From contig NZ_JAODVR010000002.1 in assembly GCF_025399835.1 (NCBI RefSeq), forward strand, positions 610,683 to 674,682: a DNA stretch of 64,000 nt. Reading direction: 5' to 3'. Below, piece after piece: positions 55,172-64,000 of the stretch; the stretch's first letter is position 1, and each line of letters begins with the position of its first letter. This DNA is from Haloarchaeobius sp. HME9146 (GTDB taxonomy: Archaea; Halobacteriota; Halobacteria; Halobacteriales; Natrialbaceae). Below the pieces are notes generated by a model. The model had not been told where the DNA came from. It saw nothing but the letters and a program-made list of their open reading frames with translations, and searched no databases. Both the position numbers and the translations under genes were made by a program.

Positions 55172-55381
55172 ATGTCTGCACATACCAGGCGTGGTGCGAG
55201 CGCGTTCGACCGCCTCACGACGCATTACGACGTCGACCTCGTCTGCCCGAAGTGTGGCAACGAGGACGCGGACGGCCACTGGAAGGCTCAGACGGACGGC
55301 GGAACCGTGCGCTACACGCACCTCTGTCCGAGCTGTGGCGAGATTCGTCAACGGACCCTTCGGCTCGGCAGTCACCAGTAA
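55172..55381 (+). CDS. small zinc-ribbon protein
   Basis: 69 residues from the ATG at 55172. CPKCGNEDADGHW then CPSCGEIRQR forms a four-cysteine zinc ribbon of the haloarchaeal CPxCG type. A T-rich stretch (ACGTTTTTTG) lies about 30 nt upstream. Function is unknown; such proteins are often needed for biofilm or swarming phenotypes in haloarchaea. Confidence 0.65.
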   Translation: MSAHTRRGASAFDRLTTHYDVDLVCPKCGNEDADGHWKAQTDGGTVRYTHLCPSCGEIRQRTLRLGSHQ

Positions 55382-55423
55382 CGCCTCGGTACCGTCTTCT
55401 CTCGTGCACACCGGGAGCCGCAG

Positions 55424-56170
55424 CTAGGGCGACGGCGGCTCCAGCGCGACGAACTCCAGTCCGTTCTCCGCCAGGAGCCGACGCGCCCGGTCGGTGATGG
55501 AGGGTGCGACCAGGATTCCCCGTATCGTCGCGCCAGCGTGCAGATCCCTGCGGAGTGCCTCGACGTAGCGGTTCAGCTGGCTTGCAGCGTCGGGACCGAC
55601 ACGTTTGCGCTTCAGTTCGAGGACGAGGACGTTCCCGTCGGTGTCGCGGCCGTAGATGTCGACCGCCCCGGCGGCGGTCTCACGCTCGGTCGCAAGCGGG
55701 ACGAACCCCGACTCGACGAGGTCCGGTTCGTCGAGAATGCGCTGTCTGAGGTCCTCCTCCGAGCCGGCGAGAGTCAGTTGCTCGTCGTCCATCACGGAGA
55801 AGACCGAGACCTGCCGGATGCGCTCGAAGGTGACCAGCAGTTCTTCTGTCGGCGAGTCCCGCGTGCTGAATAGCTCCAGGGTCCCCTCCTCAGAGAGCCG
55901 TGCCTCCTGCCGGCAGCCCGGCGGCTGCCAGTTCACCGGTTTCTGTCCCTCGTCGGTGTGGACCAGCACGGTCCCGTCGGGCTTGCACATGACGTGGCGG
56001 TCGCCGAGGCCGAGCTGGCTCGTCGCCCGGCCGTCGTAGCTGACGGTGCAGCGGCCGAACACCGTCACGAGCTGACCGTCGGCGAGGCCGTCGTCGACGA
56101 CGGACCTGGCTGTCTCGTGGTCCGGCGTGACGACTGTCCTGTCGCCGTCTGCCGTTCCCTGTCGCGTCAC
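55424..56170 (-). CDS. nucS: mismatch-specific endonuclease NucS (EndoMS)
   Basis: 248 residues from a GTG at 56170, about 27 nt after TTTTTATA, a leaderless start. The N-terminal DNA-binding domain (GRCTVSYDGRATSQLGLGDR) and the nuclease core (AVDIYGRDTDGNVLVLELKRK with Asp, Glu and Lys) are the NucS pattern. It cuts both strands at mismatches in archaea and actinobacteria. It lies 1.7 kb past mutS, on the opposite strand. Confidence 0.9.
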   Translation of the reverse strand: MTRQGTADGDRTVVTPDHETARSVVDDGLADGQLVTVFGRCTVSYDGRATSQLGLGDRHVMCKPDGTVLVHTDEGQKPVNWQPPGCRQEARLSEEGTLELFSTRDSPTEELLVTFERIRQVSVFSVMDDEQLTLAGSEEDLRQRILDEPDLVESGFVPLATERETAAGAVDIYGRDTDGNVLVLELKRKRVGPDAASQLNRYVEALRRDLHAGATIRGILVAPSITDRARRLLAENGLEFVALEPPSP

Positions 56171-56216
56171 GATTCTCCCTACCGGCGCGAGCGTATAAAA
56201 ACGGCCCGCGACAGGG

Positions 56217-56795
56217 TCAGCCCACGTACACCTCGCGGCCGTCCGCTGCCCACTCGCGGCAGCGCTCGCGGAGATGGACGTGCACAGCATCGTCGGTCAG
56301 AGCCCCTCGCTCTTGCATCGCTACCATGGTATCGGCGACGCCCCGGAACCAGGCCGTGAGCCGAGCTGCGTCCTCGACCGGGTCGCGATCGCGCCGAAGT
56401 GAGACGAGTGCGCCGTCTCCGACAGGGTCGGCGTCCGGCAGGGCCCGCGCGAACCAGAGTGGCTGGAATCCACGAACGTCGACCGACCGGGAAACCACGT
56501 AACACGCCTCGTATTCTAGGAAGTCGAACTGGCCGGTGAGGTCGTCGAGGTCGGCGACCACGGTCCGGGGGTTGGGGTCGACAGGTGTGTCCGGCTCGGT
56601 CGGTGGGTCTGGTTCCTCACCGTCGACGATGGCTTCGTGACACTGTGCTTCCCAGTCGTTATTCGCGCCGAACGGGCTGTTCGGTCGGCAGGTGGTGAGC
56701 AACTGCCAGCCGAGTGCGCCCCACTGGGAGTGATGTATCGAGAGTCGACCATCGGCTCGTTGGTACGCCACGAGTGCACGGTGGCCCACGTTCAT
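56217..56795 (-). CDS. uncharacterised haloarchaeal protein (DUF6735-like)
   Basis: 192 residues from the ATG at 56795, with GTTATGTG about 30 nt upstream. The start NVGHRALVAYQRADGRLSIHHSQWGALGW matches a family common in haloarchaea and annotated as DUF6735; the Trp/His-rich opening resembles a small-ligand or RNA pocket. A Pro/Thr/Glu linker splits it near residues 65-80. Function is unknown. Confidence 0.68.
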   Translation of the reverse strand: MNVGHRALVAYQRADGRLSIHHSQWGALGWQLLTTCRPNSPFGANNDWEAQCHEAIVDGEEPDPPTEPDTPVDPNPRTVVADLDDLTGQFDFLEYEACYVVSRSVDVRGFQPLWFARALPDADPVGDGALVSLRRDRDPVEDAARLTAWFRGVADTMVAMQERGALTDDAVHVHLRERCREWAADGREVYVG

Positions 56796-57084
56796 CGCCT
56801 CCGCCGTTTCGAGTAGTTGGTACACATAACGGCGACTCTGGCCTCGGCTTGGCAGATAAACCGTTGGAATGAGTTATTACTGGACCGACTGGACCACCTC
56901 TTTTCGAGCGACAAATCAGCCAGAATTGGTGTATAGTAAAAAACATAACAGCCAAGAAAACTTTATATTCTAATGAGTGCTTATTCCAGCAAGGACTACG
57001 GGGTCGCCCCCGAAGCAGCGAAACCCGCCGAGATTCTCAGCGCGTAGTCGTCGCTCTGGTGCCCTGTATCCGGGGAGTATACAG

Positions 57085-57492
57085 ATGAAACTCAAACAGC
57101 TATTCACGGAAGAGCGTGCAGTCTCGCCGGTCATCGGCGTCATCCTCATGGTCGCCATCACAGTCATCCTCGCGGCCGTCATCGGCGCGTTCGTGCTGAA
57201 CATCGGCGGGAACCAGGAGAAGGTGCCGCAGGCGAGCTTCTCGTTTGCGGACAACGGTGCAGCCACCAACAACATAGAAGTCACTCACGAGGGTGGGGAA
57301 GGTGTCGCAACTGGCCAGATTACCTTCACCGTAAACGGAGCTGACCAGACGTCGCCCTTCGGGACGGATACCTCTTGGACCGCCGGGGAGACCTTCCCCG
57401 TGACTGCTGCGTCCGGTCAGACCGTCAACATCGTCTGGGGCGCATCTAGTGGCTCGTCAAGCAACATCATCGGGACGTACACTGTCCCCTGA
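57085..57492 (+). CDS. archaeal type IV pilin
   Basis: 135 residues. The start has a short charged leader (MKLKQLFTEERAVSPVIG) then a strongly hydrophobic helix (VILMVAITVILAAVIGAFVL), the class III prepilin pattern, probably cut by a PibD-type peptidase near the Ala-Val-Ser-Pro. The mature part is Thr/Ser/Gly-rich and beta-like. AT-rich sequence at about 56931-56985 holds a promoter about 100 nt upstream, so the leader is long for this genome. A T-rich stretch (57517-57540) after the stop is a likely terminator. Confidence 0.85.
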   Translation: MKLKQLFTEERAVSPVIGVILMVAITVILAAVIGAFVLNIGGNQEKVPQASFSFADNGAATNNIEVTHEGGEGVATGQITFTVNGADQTSPFGTDTSWTAGETFPVTAASGQTVNIVWGASSGSSSNIIGTYTVP

Positions 57493-57516
57493 AGACCACT
57501 CTCTGTAGAGAGACAG

Positions 57517-57540
57517 ATTTTTCACTTTCGTTGTTCTCTT
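57517..57540 (+). terminator. probable pilin terminator
   Basis: A T-rich run (TTTTTCACTTTCG then TTGTTCTCTT) directly after the pilin stop, the usual archaeal terminator form. Confidence 0.45.
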
Positions 57541-57709
57541 GATTTGACTCGCGGGCACCATCAGCTACTCAAGCCTCGTGTTGAACTATCGACTTCAACA
57601 TCCTTCACTAGCCACACTATCAACGTGGCATGACCGTCAGGTATCCGTTCCTGACCGACCCTCCAACAGTACGCCCACATTTTCCGTGTATCGGGCGGCG
57701 TAGAAAATA

Positions 57710-58708
57710 TCAGTCAATCGGGAGTTGCACACGCGCGACTTCGACTGTGTCACCCGCTGCGGTGCTCGTGAACACGAGATCCGGGCCGGCTTCGGCGACC
57801 CTGAGAGTCGAGGTGCTTTCGACGGTGCCTCTGGAGACGTCGATGTACCCGGTGTCCCCGGTGGCATCGGCGGTGGGGTTCTGGCCTTCGCGCTCGTACA
57901 GCCGGTCCTGCCCGTCGACCCGCTCGTGCCGGAGGTACTCGTCGTGCCAGCGCACCGGCTGTGCGGCGGTCCGCGAGCCGGTCGTTCCGGCGTGGACCAC
58001 GGGAAGCCCGACCTCCTCGCGCACGTCGTGCGAGAGCCATTCCCCGCCGGTCGCCACCGAGAGGACCGCGACGTAGGGGCGCTCTGCCGGGGAGACGACG
58101 ATGACGTCGATGACGTCACCAGAGAGGTCCTCGCCGGGGTCGCTGGCGAACAGTTCGAGGTGTGCGGATCGCCCGTCGCGCATCTCGGCGAGCATCGAAG
58201 GTCGCGGGACGCCGGCGGGGTCCGCGAACACGTGGCAGTGAGCGATGGGCTGGTCGCCGTCGTCGGTCAGCACCTCTGCACCTGACGCGACGCGTCGGTC
58301 TCCGCCCGCCGCCTCGACGGCGTCCTGCCACAGGCCTTCCGCGGGGGCGAACGCCCACCTGGCTTTTGTCGCGTAATCGACCGTCACGGCCTCGTGGACG
58401 GTGAGTTCTGTCGTCGAATCCAACGCCCAGCTATCGGGTTCGCGCGTCAGGCGCGCCCCGACGCGGTACCCAGGGCGGAGTCGGTCGACCTGTCGCTGGA
58501 ACCGGACCGGGTAGTCAGTCGCGCGAAGGAGGAACGTGCCGCCGAGTTGCGAGTCGAGTGCGGCGAGGGGGTCTTCAGCATTTCTGGTCGCGTCCCAGTC
58601 CGGGCCGTCGGCGAGGTCACGCACGAGCAGGCCGTCTGCGCGGCGGGCGAGGACTCGGACGTCTTCGGTGGTCTCGTCCGTCGGCGTGTCGCTCGCATCG
58701 GCGGCCAT
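57710..58708 (-). CDS. uncharacterised haloarchaeal protein
   Basis: 332 residues, acidic, soluble. No motif I recognise. The first half is beta-rich (FQRQVDRLRPGYRVGARL, VHEAVTVDYATKARW), the second half includes IDVIVVSPAERPYVAVLSV and RWHDEYLRHER. It stands alone between the pilin and the YeiH genes. Length and codon use are like core genes. Confidence 0.7.
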   Translation of the reverse strand: MAADASDTPTDETTEDVRVLARRADGLLVRDLADGPDWDATRNAEDPLAALDSQLGGTFLLRATDYPVRFQRQVDRLRPGYRVGARLTREPDSWALDSTTELTVHEAVTVDYATKARWAFAPAEGLWQDAVEAAGGDRRVASGAEVLTDDGDQPIAHCHVFADPAGVPRPSMLAEMRDGRSAHLELFASDPGEDLSGDVIDVIVVSPAERPYVAVLSVATGGEWLSHDVREEVGLPVVHAGTTGSRTAAQPVRWHDEYLRHERVDGQDRLYEREGQNPTADATGDTGYIDVSRGTVESTSTLRVAEAGPDLVFTSTAAGDTVEVARVQLPID

Positions 58709-59136
58709 CGTCTGAACGTCGGGCGAGGAAGTGGAAACGTCTTGCGGGGATTTCTACCGGACAGGGGTAGCCCCTCCGTGAATCTTAGCCAATGAACTGT
58801 TGGACGAGTTCCGCCGAGAGCGTTCTTCGCGATACGGCGGTGTCTCTCCGTCCGGTGGTCGCTGTCGGCCCACCGTCTGCGATACCGGGAATTGTTGCTG
58901 GTTATTGGGCAGGTCTGGAGAGGCAGGCCGCTTCTCCCTTCGAGATCCTCGCACAGACCGAAGGATGTTAATCCTACCAGGACAGACGCTCGGACAGACA
59001 CAGGAGCGTCGAGGACCATCTCGGTTTCATCGACGACCGACATTACGTCAGCGTCGTCATCATCTTCGACCACGACCGCGGAAAAAGTATCCGCTACCTC
59101 GGAGGGACGCCAACCACGCGACAGCCAACCACCGAC
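58709..59136. other. long gene-free stretch before the YeiH pair
   Basis: No convincing gene is visible on either strand. AGGAT/ATCCT arms with a 4-base centre (58962-58975) form an AT-rich inverted repeat that could be a regulator site. AAAAAGTATCC (59083-59093) lies about 45 nt before the small ORF and could be its TATA box. Confidence 0.45.
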
Positions 59137-59274
59137 ATGTCATCAACAGAACCCACATCCGTAAGCGAGATACTCTTGCACCGCTGGGCAACCATCGACC
59201 GAGGTTGGAAAGCCGTGGGCGTCGGTATCGCCGTCACTCTGCTGGTCGAGATCGGCGCGACGGTTCCCTGGTGA
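59137..59274 (+). CDS. 45-residue single-TM protein upstream of YeiH
   Basis: ATG at 59137 to TGA at 59272-59274. The product has a short charged N terminus (SSTEPTSVSEILLHRWATIDR) then one hydrophobic helix (AVGVGIAVTLLVEIGAT) ending VPW. It ends 6 bp before the GTG of the YeiH permease gene, so it is probably translationally coupled. It is too short to be placed in a family. Confidence 0.6.
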   Translation: MSSTEPTSVSEILLHRWATIDRGWKAVGVGIAVTLLVEIGATVPW

Positions 59275-59280
59275 CCAGCG

Positions 59281-60324
59281 GTGACAGAAGGCAGTGGCGC
59301 TGACGTGGCTGATTCCCCCACTCTCGTGGGGAGCCTGCGGTCGTACCTCCCCGGCGTCGCTGCACTCGTCTGCATCGGTTTCGTGGCTCGCTTTCTGAGC
59401 GACGTTGTTCCGCACGTCAACGCCCTCATCGCGGCGGTCGCCATCGGCATTCTGCTGCGGAATCTCGTCGGCGTCCCCGACCGGCTATCACCCGGCGCCG
59501 AGACGCACAAGCTCTGGCTCGAGGCTGGCATCGTCCTGATGGGTGCGCGGATCTCCATCGAGACGTTGCTCGACGCTGGCGCTGAACTCGCGCTCGTGGT
59601 CGCCCTCGGCGTCGTCGCGACCATTCTCCTCGTCGAACTCCTCGCCGCCTTCCTCTTCGACGTGCCCCAGAAACTCGGCTCGCTGCTGGCCGCCGGCGCA
59701 GGAATCTGTGGTGTCTCGGCGGTCGTCGGCGTCGCGGGGAGCATCCGCGCGAACGAGGAACAGATCGCCTACGCCGCTGGCACCATCCTCCTGTTCGACG
59801 TCGTCACCTTGTTCGTCTACCCGGCCATCGGCGAGTGGCTCGGCCTCGCAGACCGCGTCTTTGGCGTCTGGGCCGGCCTGACGATGTACAGCACGGGCCC
59901 CGTCACGGCCGCCGGCTTCGCAGTCTCGGAGACGGCCGGCCAGTGGGCCACCGTCACGAAGCTCACACGAAACCTGTTGCTCGGCGGCCTCGTCGCGGTC
60001 TACTCCGTGCGGTACGCAAGGCGTGGAGAAGACCGAGAATCGACCGTCTCTCCTGCGGCCCTCTGGGCCTCCTTCCCGAAGTTCGTCATCGGTTTCTTCG
60101 CCGTCATGGTCCTCACATCGACCGCGCTCGTCTCGTCCGCCGATACGACCCAGCTGACCAACGCCTACCGCTGGCTGTTCCTGTTCGCGTTCGCCGGTCT
60201 GGGCCTGAGCGTCGACGTGGCGGACCTCCGAGAGACGGGGGTCCGCCCCGTTGCACTAGTACTCACCGCGCTGGTGCTCGTCAGCGTCGCCTCGCTGGTC
60301 GTGATACAGGCACTGCTGGGGTAG
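59281..60324 (+). CDS. YeiH-family putative sulfate/anion exporter
   Basis: 347 residues from a GTG, about ten hydrophobic segments. YeiH/Cons_hypoth698 marks include LAAGAGICGVSAVVGVAGSI near 135-154, GLTMYSTGPVTAAGFAVS near 195-212, and SFPKFVIGFFAVM near 255. Members export inorganic anions, perhaps sulfate; the substrate here is unknown. It follows the 45-residue membrane protein by 6 bp. Confidence 0.88.
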   Translation: MTEGSGADVADSPTLVGSLRSYLPGVAALVCIGFVARFLSDVVPHVNALIAAVAIGILLRNLVGVPDRLSPGAETHKLWLEAGIVLMGARISIETLLDAGAELALVVALGVVATILLVELLAAFLFDVPQKLGSLLAAGAGICGVSAVVGVAGSIRANEEQIAYAAGTILLFDVVTLFVYPAIGEWLGLADRVFGVWAGLTMYSTGPVTAAGFAVSETAGQWATVTKLTRNLLLGGLVAVYSVRYARRGEDRESTVSPAALWASFPKFVIGFFAVMVLTSTALVSSADTTQLTNAYRWLFLFAFAGLGLSVDVADLRETGVRPVALVLTALVLVSVASLVVIQALLG

Positions 60325-60398
60325 GTGATAGGAGGGGACCTGCACGACCCTTTCAACGTAGAGAAGGCGAGTGCAGAGTCGACCAGTCGTCGGCGTAT

Positions 60399-61040
60399 TC
60401 ACAGATACGGCACGACCGCGTCGAACAGTTTGCGCTCTGCGATTCGCAGGTGTTCCTCTGCGGTCCGGCGGTCGATGTCGAATACTTCGGCGATGTCGGT
60501 CATGGCGGTCCCGCGCGGAATCTCGTAGTAGCCGGCCTCGTGGGCAGCCAGGAGTATCTCGCGCTGGCGTTCGCTCAGCGTGGGAAGCACCGCGTCGAGT
60601 CCCGACGAGGGCGACCGACGGGCCGGCGAGGCGACCTCGCGTTTGGATTCGACGGTCACGTTGAAATCGGCGACGAGGTCGCGGAAGAAGGCGGTGAGGC
60701 GCTCGGCATCGAGTGCGAGCACGCGGACGACCTTCTCGCCGTCTTCGTATCGAATCGGCGGGAGCAACAGGCAGTCGTGGCGGGCGAGGTAGGCGTCGAT
60801 GGTCGTCTCCGCGTGGTCGCGCAGGCACTCGTCGGTGATGAGGAGGCACTCGTCGTCTGCCTGTACCCGTTCTTTGACCCCCACCTCGGCAGCCGCGAGG
60901 TCCGCCACCGTCTCGACTGGGCCGACCACATGCAGGAGGTCGCAGTGGTCGTTGCACCAGAGGTCGATTCGGGCGTCGCTATCGGCGGTAGCCCGGGCGT
61001 AGGAACTATGGTCGCGGACGCGGAGGACCGCCTCTAGCAT
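60399..61040 (-). CDS. HTH_10 (bacterio-opsin activator-like) regulator, probable hut regulator
   Basis: 213 residues from the ATG at 61040. The N-terminal half is a sensor-like domain with a [11 protein letters not shown]ys/His cluster near 30-40. The C-terminal HTH_10 reads [26 protein letters not shown], then [23 protein letters not shown]. Its start is 39 bp from that of hutU, divergent, which suggests that it controls hutU-hutG-hutI and itself. His or urocanate sensing is only an inference. Confidence 0.85.
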   Translation of the reverse strand: MLEAVLRVRDHSSYARATADSDARIDLWCNDHCDLLHVVGPVETVADLAAAEVGVKERVQADDECLLITDECLRDHAETTIDAYLARHDCLLLPPIRYEDGEKVVRVLALDAERLTAFFRDLVADFNVTVESKREVASPARRSPSSGLDAVLPTLSERQREILLAAHEAGYYEIPRGTAMTDIAEVFDIDRRTAEEHLRIAERKLFDAVVPYL

Positions 61041-61079
61041 ATAAAGACACCAGCACAGGCCTGCCCTTACGTCTTTGGG

Positions 61080-62843
61080 ATGGCACCACAAGTATCAGGT
61101 ATGGCGCAACAACCCGAGCCCGAGCGGAAACACGACGTCGGCGAGCCCTCCGAGCAGTGGAAGCAGTACCAGGGGGCCCCGACAGGCACGGACATCGAGT
61201 GCAAGGGGTGGCGACAGGAGGCGGCCCTGCGCATGCTGAACAACAACCTCGACCCCGAGGTCGGCGAGAAACCCGAGGAACTCGTCGTCTACGGCGGGAC
61301 CGGCCGCGCCGCGCGTAGCTGGGACGCCTACGACGCCATCCTCGACGAACTCCGGAACCTCGAAGACGACGAGACGCTGCTCGTCCAGTCCGGCAAGCCG
61401 GTGGGCGTCTTCCAGACTCACGAGCGCGCCCCGCGAGTCCTCATCGCGAACTCGAATCTGGTTGGGAAATGGGACGACTGGGAGCACTTCCACGAGCTCG
61501 AGTCGAAGGGACTCATCATGTACGGCCAGATGACCGCCGGTTCCTGGGCCTACATCGGCACTCAGGGCATCATCCAGGGGACCTACGAGACGCTGGCCGA
61601 ACTCGCCCGCCAGCACTACCCCGACAACGACGGTCTGCGCGGGAAGATTACGGTAACTGGTGGCCTCGGTGGCATGGGCGGTGCCCAGCCCCTCGCCGTG
61701 ACGATGAACCACGGGGTCTGCATCGCCGCGGAAGTCGACGAGCACCGCATCGACCGCCGCATCGAGACGGGCTACTGCATGGAGAAGACGGACGACCTGG
61801 ACGAGGCCATCGAGAAGGCCCAGGAAGCCGCCGAGGCGGGCGAACCGTACTCCATCGGCCTGCACATGAACGCGGCGGACATGTTCGAGGGGATGGAAGA
61901 CCGTGGCTTCGTCCCGGACGTGGTCACCGACCAGACCTCGGCGCACGACGAACTGGAGGGCTACTACCCCTCGGGCTACACCGTCGCGGAGGCCGACGAC
62001 CTGCGCGAGCGCGACCCCGAGAAGTACGTCGAGGAGAGTATCGACACGATGGAGCGTCACGTCGACGGTATCCTCGCGATGCAGGACGCGGGCGCAATCG
62101 CGTTCGAGTACGGGAACAACATCCGCGGACAGGTCAAGGAGTACAAGGGTCGCGACGACGCGTTCGACTTCCCGGGCTTCGTGCCCGCCTACATCCGGCC
62201 GCTGTTCTGCCGCGGGAAGGGCCCGTTCCGCTGGGCCGCGCTCTCAGGCGACCCCGCGGACATCCACCGGACCGACGAGGAGATACTGGAGCTGTTCCCC
62301 GAGAAGGAGCACCTCCACCGCTGGATCGACCTCGCCCAGGAGCAGGTCCACTTCCAGGGTCTCCCGAGCCGCGTGTGTTGGCTGGGCTACTCGACCGACG
62401 ACGACGGCCTGACCGAGCGCGCGAAGTTCGCCCTGCGCATCAACGAACTCGTCGCCGAGGGCGAGATCTCGGCACCCGTCGTGGTCACCCGCGACCACCT
62501 CGACGCCGGCTCCGTCGCCTCCCCGAACCGCGAGACGGAAGCCATGAAAGACGGCTCCGACGCGGTCGCCGACTGGCCCATCCTGAACGCCTTGCTCAAC
62601 ACCGCCTCCGGCGCGGACATCGTGAGCGTCCACGACGGCGGTGGCGTCGGCATCGGGAACTCGCTGCACACCAACAACCACGTCGTCCTCGACGGCTCCG
62701 ACCTCGCCGCCGAGAAGGCCAAGCGGGTGTACACCACCGACCCCGGCATGGGCGTCATCCGTCACGCCGACGCGGGCTACGAGGAAGCCCTCGACGAAGC
62801 GAAGGTTTCGAACGTCCGGGTGCCGATGCGAGAAGACGAATGA
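61080..62843 (+). CDS. hutU: urocanate hydratase
   Basis: 587 residues from the ATG at 61080; an ATG at 61101 is also possible. A TATA-like CATATAAAG (61039-61047) is 33-41 nt upstream of the first. Family marks: [48 protein letters not shown] (NAD-binding, near 195-213), catalytic Cys in [11 protein letters not shown] near 435, and [14 protein letters not shown] near 520. It converts urocanate to imidazolonepropionate. Its stop overlaps the ATG of hutG. Confidence 0.96.
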   Translation: MAPQVSGMAQQPEPERKHDVGEPSEQWKQYQGAPTGTDIECKGWRQEAALRMLNNNLDPEVGEKPEELVVYGGTGRAARSWDAYDAILDELRNLEDDETLLVQSGKPVGVFQTHERAPRVLIANSNLVGKWDDWEHFHELESKGLIMYGQMTAGSWAYIGTQGIIQGTYETLAELARQHYPDNDGLRGKITVTGGLGGMGGAQPLAVTMNHGVCIAAEVDEHRIDRRIETGYCMEKTDDLDEAIEKAQEAAEAGEPYSIGLHMNAADMFEGMEDRGFVPDVVTDQTSAHDELEGYYPSGYTVAEADDLRERDPEKYVEESIDTMERHVDGILAMQDAGAIAFEYGNNIRGQVKEYKGRDDAFDFPGFVPAYIRPLFCRGKGPFRWAALSGDPADIHRTDEEILELFPEKEHLHRWIDLAQEQVHFQGLPSRVCWLGYSTDDDGLTERAKFALRINELVAEGEISAPVVVTRDHLDAGSVASPNRETEAMKDGSDAVADWPILNALLNTASGADIVSVHDGGGVGIGNSLHTNNHVVLDGSDLAAEKAKRVYTTDPGMGVIRHADAGYEEALDEAKVSNVRVPMREDE

Positions 62844-63760
62844 CGACGTTCACAGAGCCGCCTGTCTGGCAGGGCACCTCCAGCGACCCGAACGACGTAC
62901 AGTTCGGTGACGTGGTCGCACAGGCCACCCTCGACACGGCGGGCGACTACGACGCGGTCATCGTCGGCGAACCGTACGACGGCGCAGTCATCGGCCGGAA
63001 GGGCGCGGCTGACGGACCGGACGCCATCCGCGACTCCCTGGCTGGCGTCAAGACCCACCATTTCGACGCCGGCCCGGTCTCCGGAATCGCGGACCTGGGC
63101 GACGTGGCCATCCCGAGCGGGGACGTGGCGATGGTGCAGGACATCGTCGCGGACACCACCGCGGCGGTCCACGAGACCGACGCACTGCCCGTGTTCCTCG
63201 GCGGCGACAACTCGCTGACGGTCCCGAACGTCAGCCCACTCCTCGAATCCGGCTCCGTTGGCGTCCTCAACTTCGACGCTCACCTGGACTGCCGCGAGGT
63301 CCCCGACGACGGCCCGACCAGTGGCACGCCGTACCGCCAACTGTTCGAGAAGGGCCTCGAATCCTACGCCTGCGTCGGCGCGCGCCACTTCGAGACCTCG
63401 ACCCGATACGACGACTTCGTCCGCGAGCACGAGGCCGAGATTCGCGTCGCCGAGGAGGTCGGCGACGACGCGGTCGACGCCGTGGACAAGGCCATCAACT
63501 CGCTGGGAGACGTGGACCACGTGTACGTTTCCGTGGACGTGGACGTCCTCGACGCGGCGTTCGCACCCGGCGCGAGCGCGCCCACACCCGGTGGCATCAC
63601 GACCCGGGAACTCTACCGGATGCTCCGGTTGGCCGCGAGTGACGACCGAGTCGCCGGCTTCGAGGTCGTCGAGACCGCACCGTCGCTGGACCGCGACGGG
63701 CTGACGGTCGACGCGGCCGCCAGGGCCGTCGCGCACTTCCTCGCGGGGTGGTCGGCGTGA
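62840..63760 (+). CDS. hutG: formimidoylglutamase (ureohydrolase family)
   Basis: 306 residues from the ATG overlapping the hutU stop. Metal-site motifs: FDAHLD (Asp146, His148, Asp150) and SVDVDVLD (Asp233, Asp235) match the arginase/agmatinase pair. The first motif, normally GGDHS, is GGDNS, so the His ligand of the first Mn is Asn124. It removes formamide or formimino from N-formiminoglutamate, giving glutamate. Its stop overlaps the GTG of hutI. Confidence 0.92.
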   Translation: MTTFTEPPVWQGTSSDPNDVQFGDVVAQATLDTAGDYDAVIVGEPYDGAVIGRKGAADGPDAIRDSLAGVKTHHFDAGPVSGIADLGDVAIPSGDVAMVQDIVADTTAAVHETDALPVFLGGDNSLTVPNVSPLLESGSVGVLNFDAHLDCREVPDDGPTSGTPYRQLFEKGLESYACVGARHFETSTRYDDFVREHEAEIRVAEEVGDDAVDAVDKAINSLGDVDHVYVSVDVDVLDAAFAPGASAPTPGGITTRELYRMLRLAASDDRVAGFEVVETAPSLDRDGLTVDAAARAVAHFLAGWSA

Positions 63761-64000
63761 CCGACCTCGTCGTCTACGACATCGAGGAACTCGCCGTCGG
63801 CCCCGGCACCGACGAACCGATGGAGTTCATCCACAACGCGGCCATCGCGGTCGAGGATGGCGAGATCGTCGCGGTCGGCGACACCGACGAGGTGACGGGT
63901 GACCACCCGCCGTCGGCGGCGGACGAGAGCTACGACGCGGCCGGCCAGGCGGTCTTGCCGGGCTTCGTCGACCCCCACACCCACGCGCTGTTCGCGGGGG
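63757..64000 (+). CDS. hutI: imidazolonepropionase, 5' part only
   Basis: Starts at a GTG (63757) overlapping the hutG stop and runs off the right edge after 81 codons. The amidohydrolase metal motif PHTHALFAG is present at the end of the visible part. It hydrolyses imidazolonepropionate to formiminoglutamate. Whether hutH follows it lies beyond the window. Confidence 0.9.
   Translation, partial: MTDLVVYDIEELAVGPGTDEPMEFIHNAAIAVEDGEIVAVGDTDEVTGDHPPSAADESYDAAGQAVLPGFVDPHTHALFAG

Noticed and set aside
58447..59073. 208-codon minus-strand frame before the YeiH pair
   Set aside because: Its C-terminal half is antisense-type Arg/Pro-rich sequence inside the 57710-58708 gene, and the N-terminal half has no recognisable domain.
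61469..62839. long frame joined in front of hutG
   Set aside because: The first part is a frame-shifted read of hutU, rich in Arg/Pro; hutG begins at 62840, overlapping the hutU stop.
1..64000. tRNA, rRNA, CRISPR arrays, transposases and integrases
   Set aside because: No TpsiC-like or anticodon-stem patterns, no evenly spaced repeats, no DDE or tyrosine-recombinase proteins were found by reading both strands.

Overview
The window looks like a chromosome segment of a halophilic archaeon (class Halobacteria). It is strongly GC-rich and its proteins are acidic (Asp/Glu-rich, Lys-poor). Many genes have a TATA-like element about 27 nt before an ATG or GTG and little or no leader. Secreted proteins carry Tat (RR) lipoprotein signals. 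There are haloarchaeal regulator types (HTH_10, winged-helix plus zinc-ribbon proteins, DUF7344-like), an archaeal type IV pilin, NucS, and a complete histidine-degradation set apart from the end of hutI. I could not assign a genus. I see no rRNA, tRNA, CRISPR array, transposase or integrase.

Layout. 1-9.9 kb: a DUF4129-type membrane protein cut by the left edge, HtpX, a zinc ribbon, a large REC-GAF-PAS-LOV-PAS histidine kinase, MaoC hydratase, an SDR, two tandem winged-helix/zinc-ribbon regulators and a methyltransferase. 10-17.5 kb: a NERD-nuclease/helicase divergent from an HExxH membrane protein, an esterase-5-FCL pair, hutH, and a third winged-helix/zinc-ribbon regulator. 17.5-25.7 kb: an ABC-2 type exporter pair, an aldo/keto reductase, a thiolase, a degenerate HNH-like protein, a second histidine kinase and a UspA. 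25.7-31.7 kb is a gene-poor accessory stretch. It holds a sulfatase-fold protein with every recognisable active-site residue replaced, small Tat lipoproteins, tiny membrane proteins, and a local family of short repeats. 31.7-37.6 kb: another ABC exporter, a hydroxyacid dehydrogenase, a DUF7344-like HTH, UspA, an F420-reductase-like protein and an SRPBCC protein.

37.7-46.2 kb is the most coherent system: a two-transcript iron/siderophore uptake locus. Four paralogous Tat lipoprotein binding proteins share one FecCD permease, one ATPase and a small membrane protein. The operon also holds a thioredoxin-reductase-like flavoprotein whose NADPH domain appears replaced by a short His-rich loop. Each transcript starts at a promoter overlapped by an identical TTTAGGC-GA-GCCTAAA palindrome, with a second related site upstream. 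The natural reading is a DtxR/SirR-type iron repressor.

46.2-56.8 kb is rich in DNA-metabolism genes: nrdAB, whose beta subunit has Phe at the radical site and Glu at the first metal ligand as in class Ic enzymes, then mutS and nucS, with membrane and zinc-ribbon proteins between. 56.8-61 kb: a pilin, an unknown protein, and a YeiH-family permease preceded at 6 bp by a 45-codon single-TM gene. 61-64 kb: hutU-hutG-hutI overlap end to end and run off the right edge, divergent from an HTH_10 regulator that probably controls them. hutH lies 45 kb away, so the His pathway is split, unless a second hutH lies beyond the edge.
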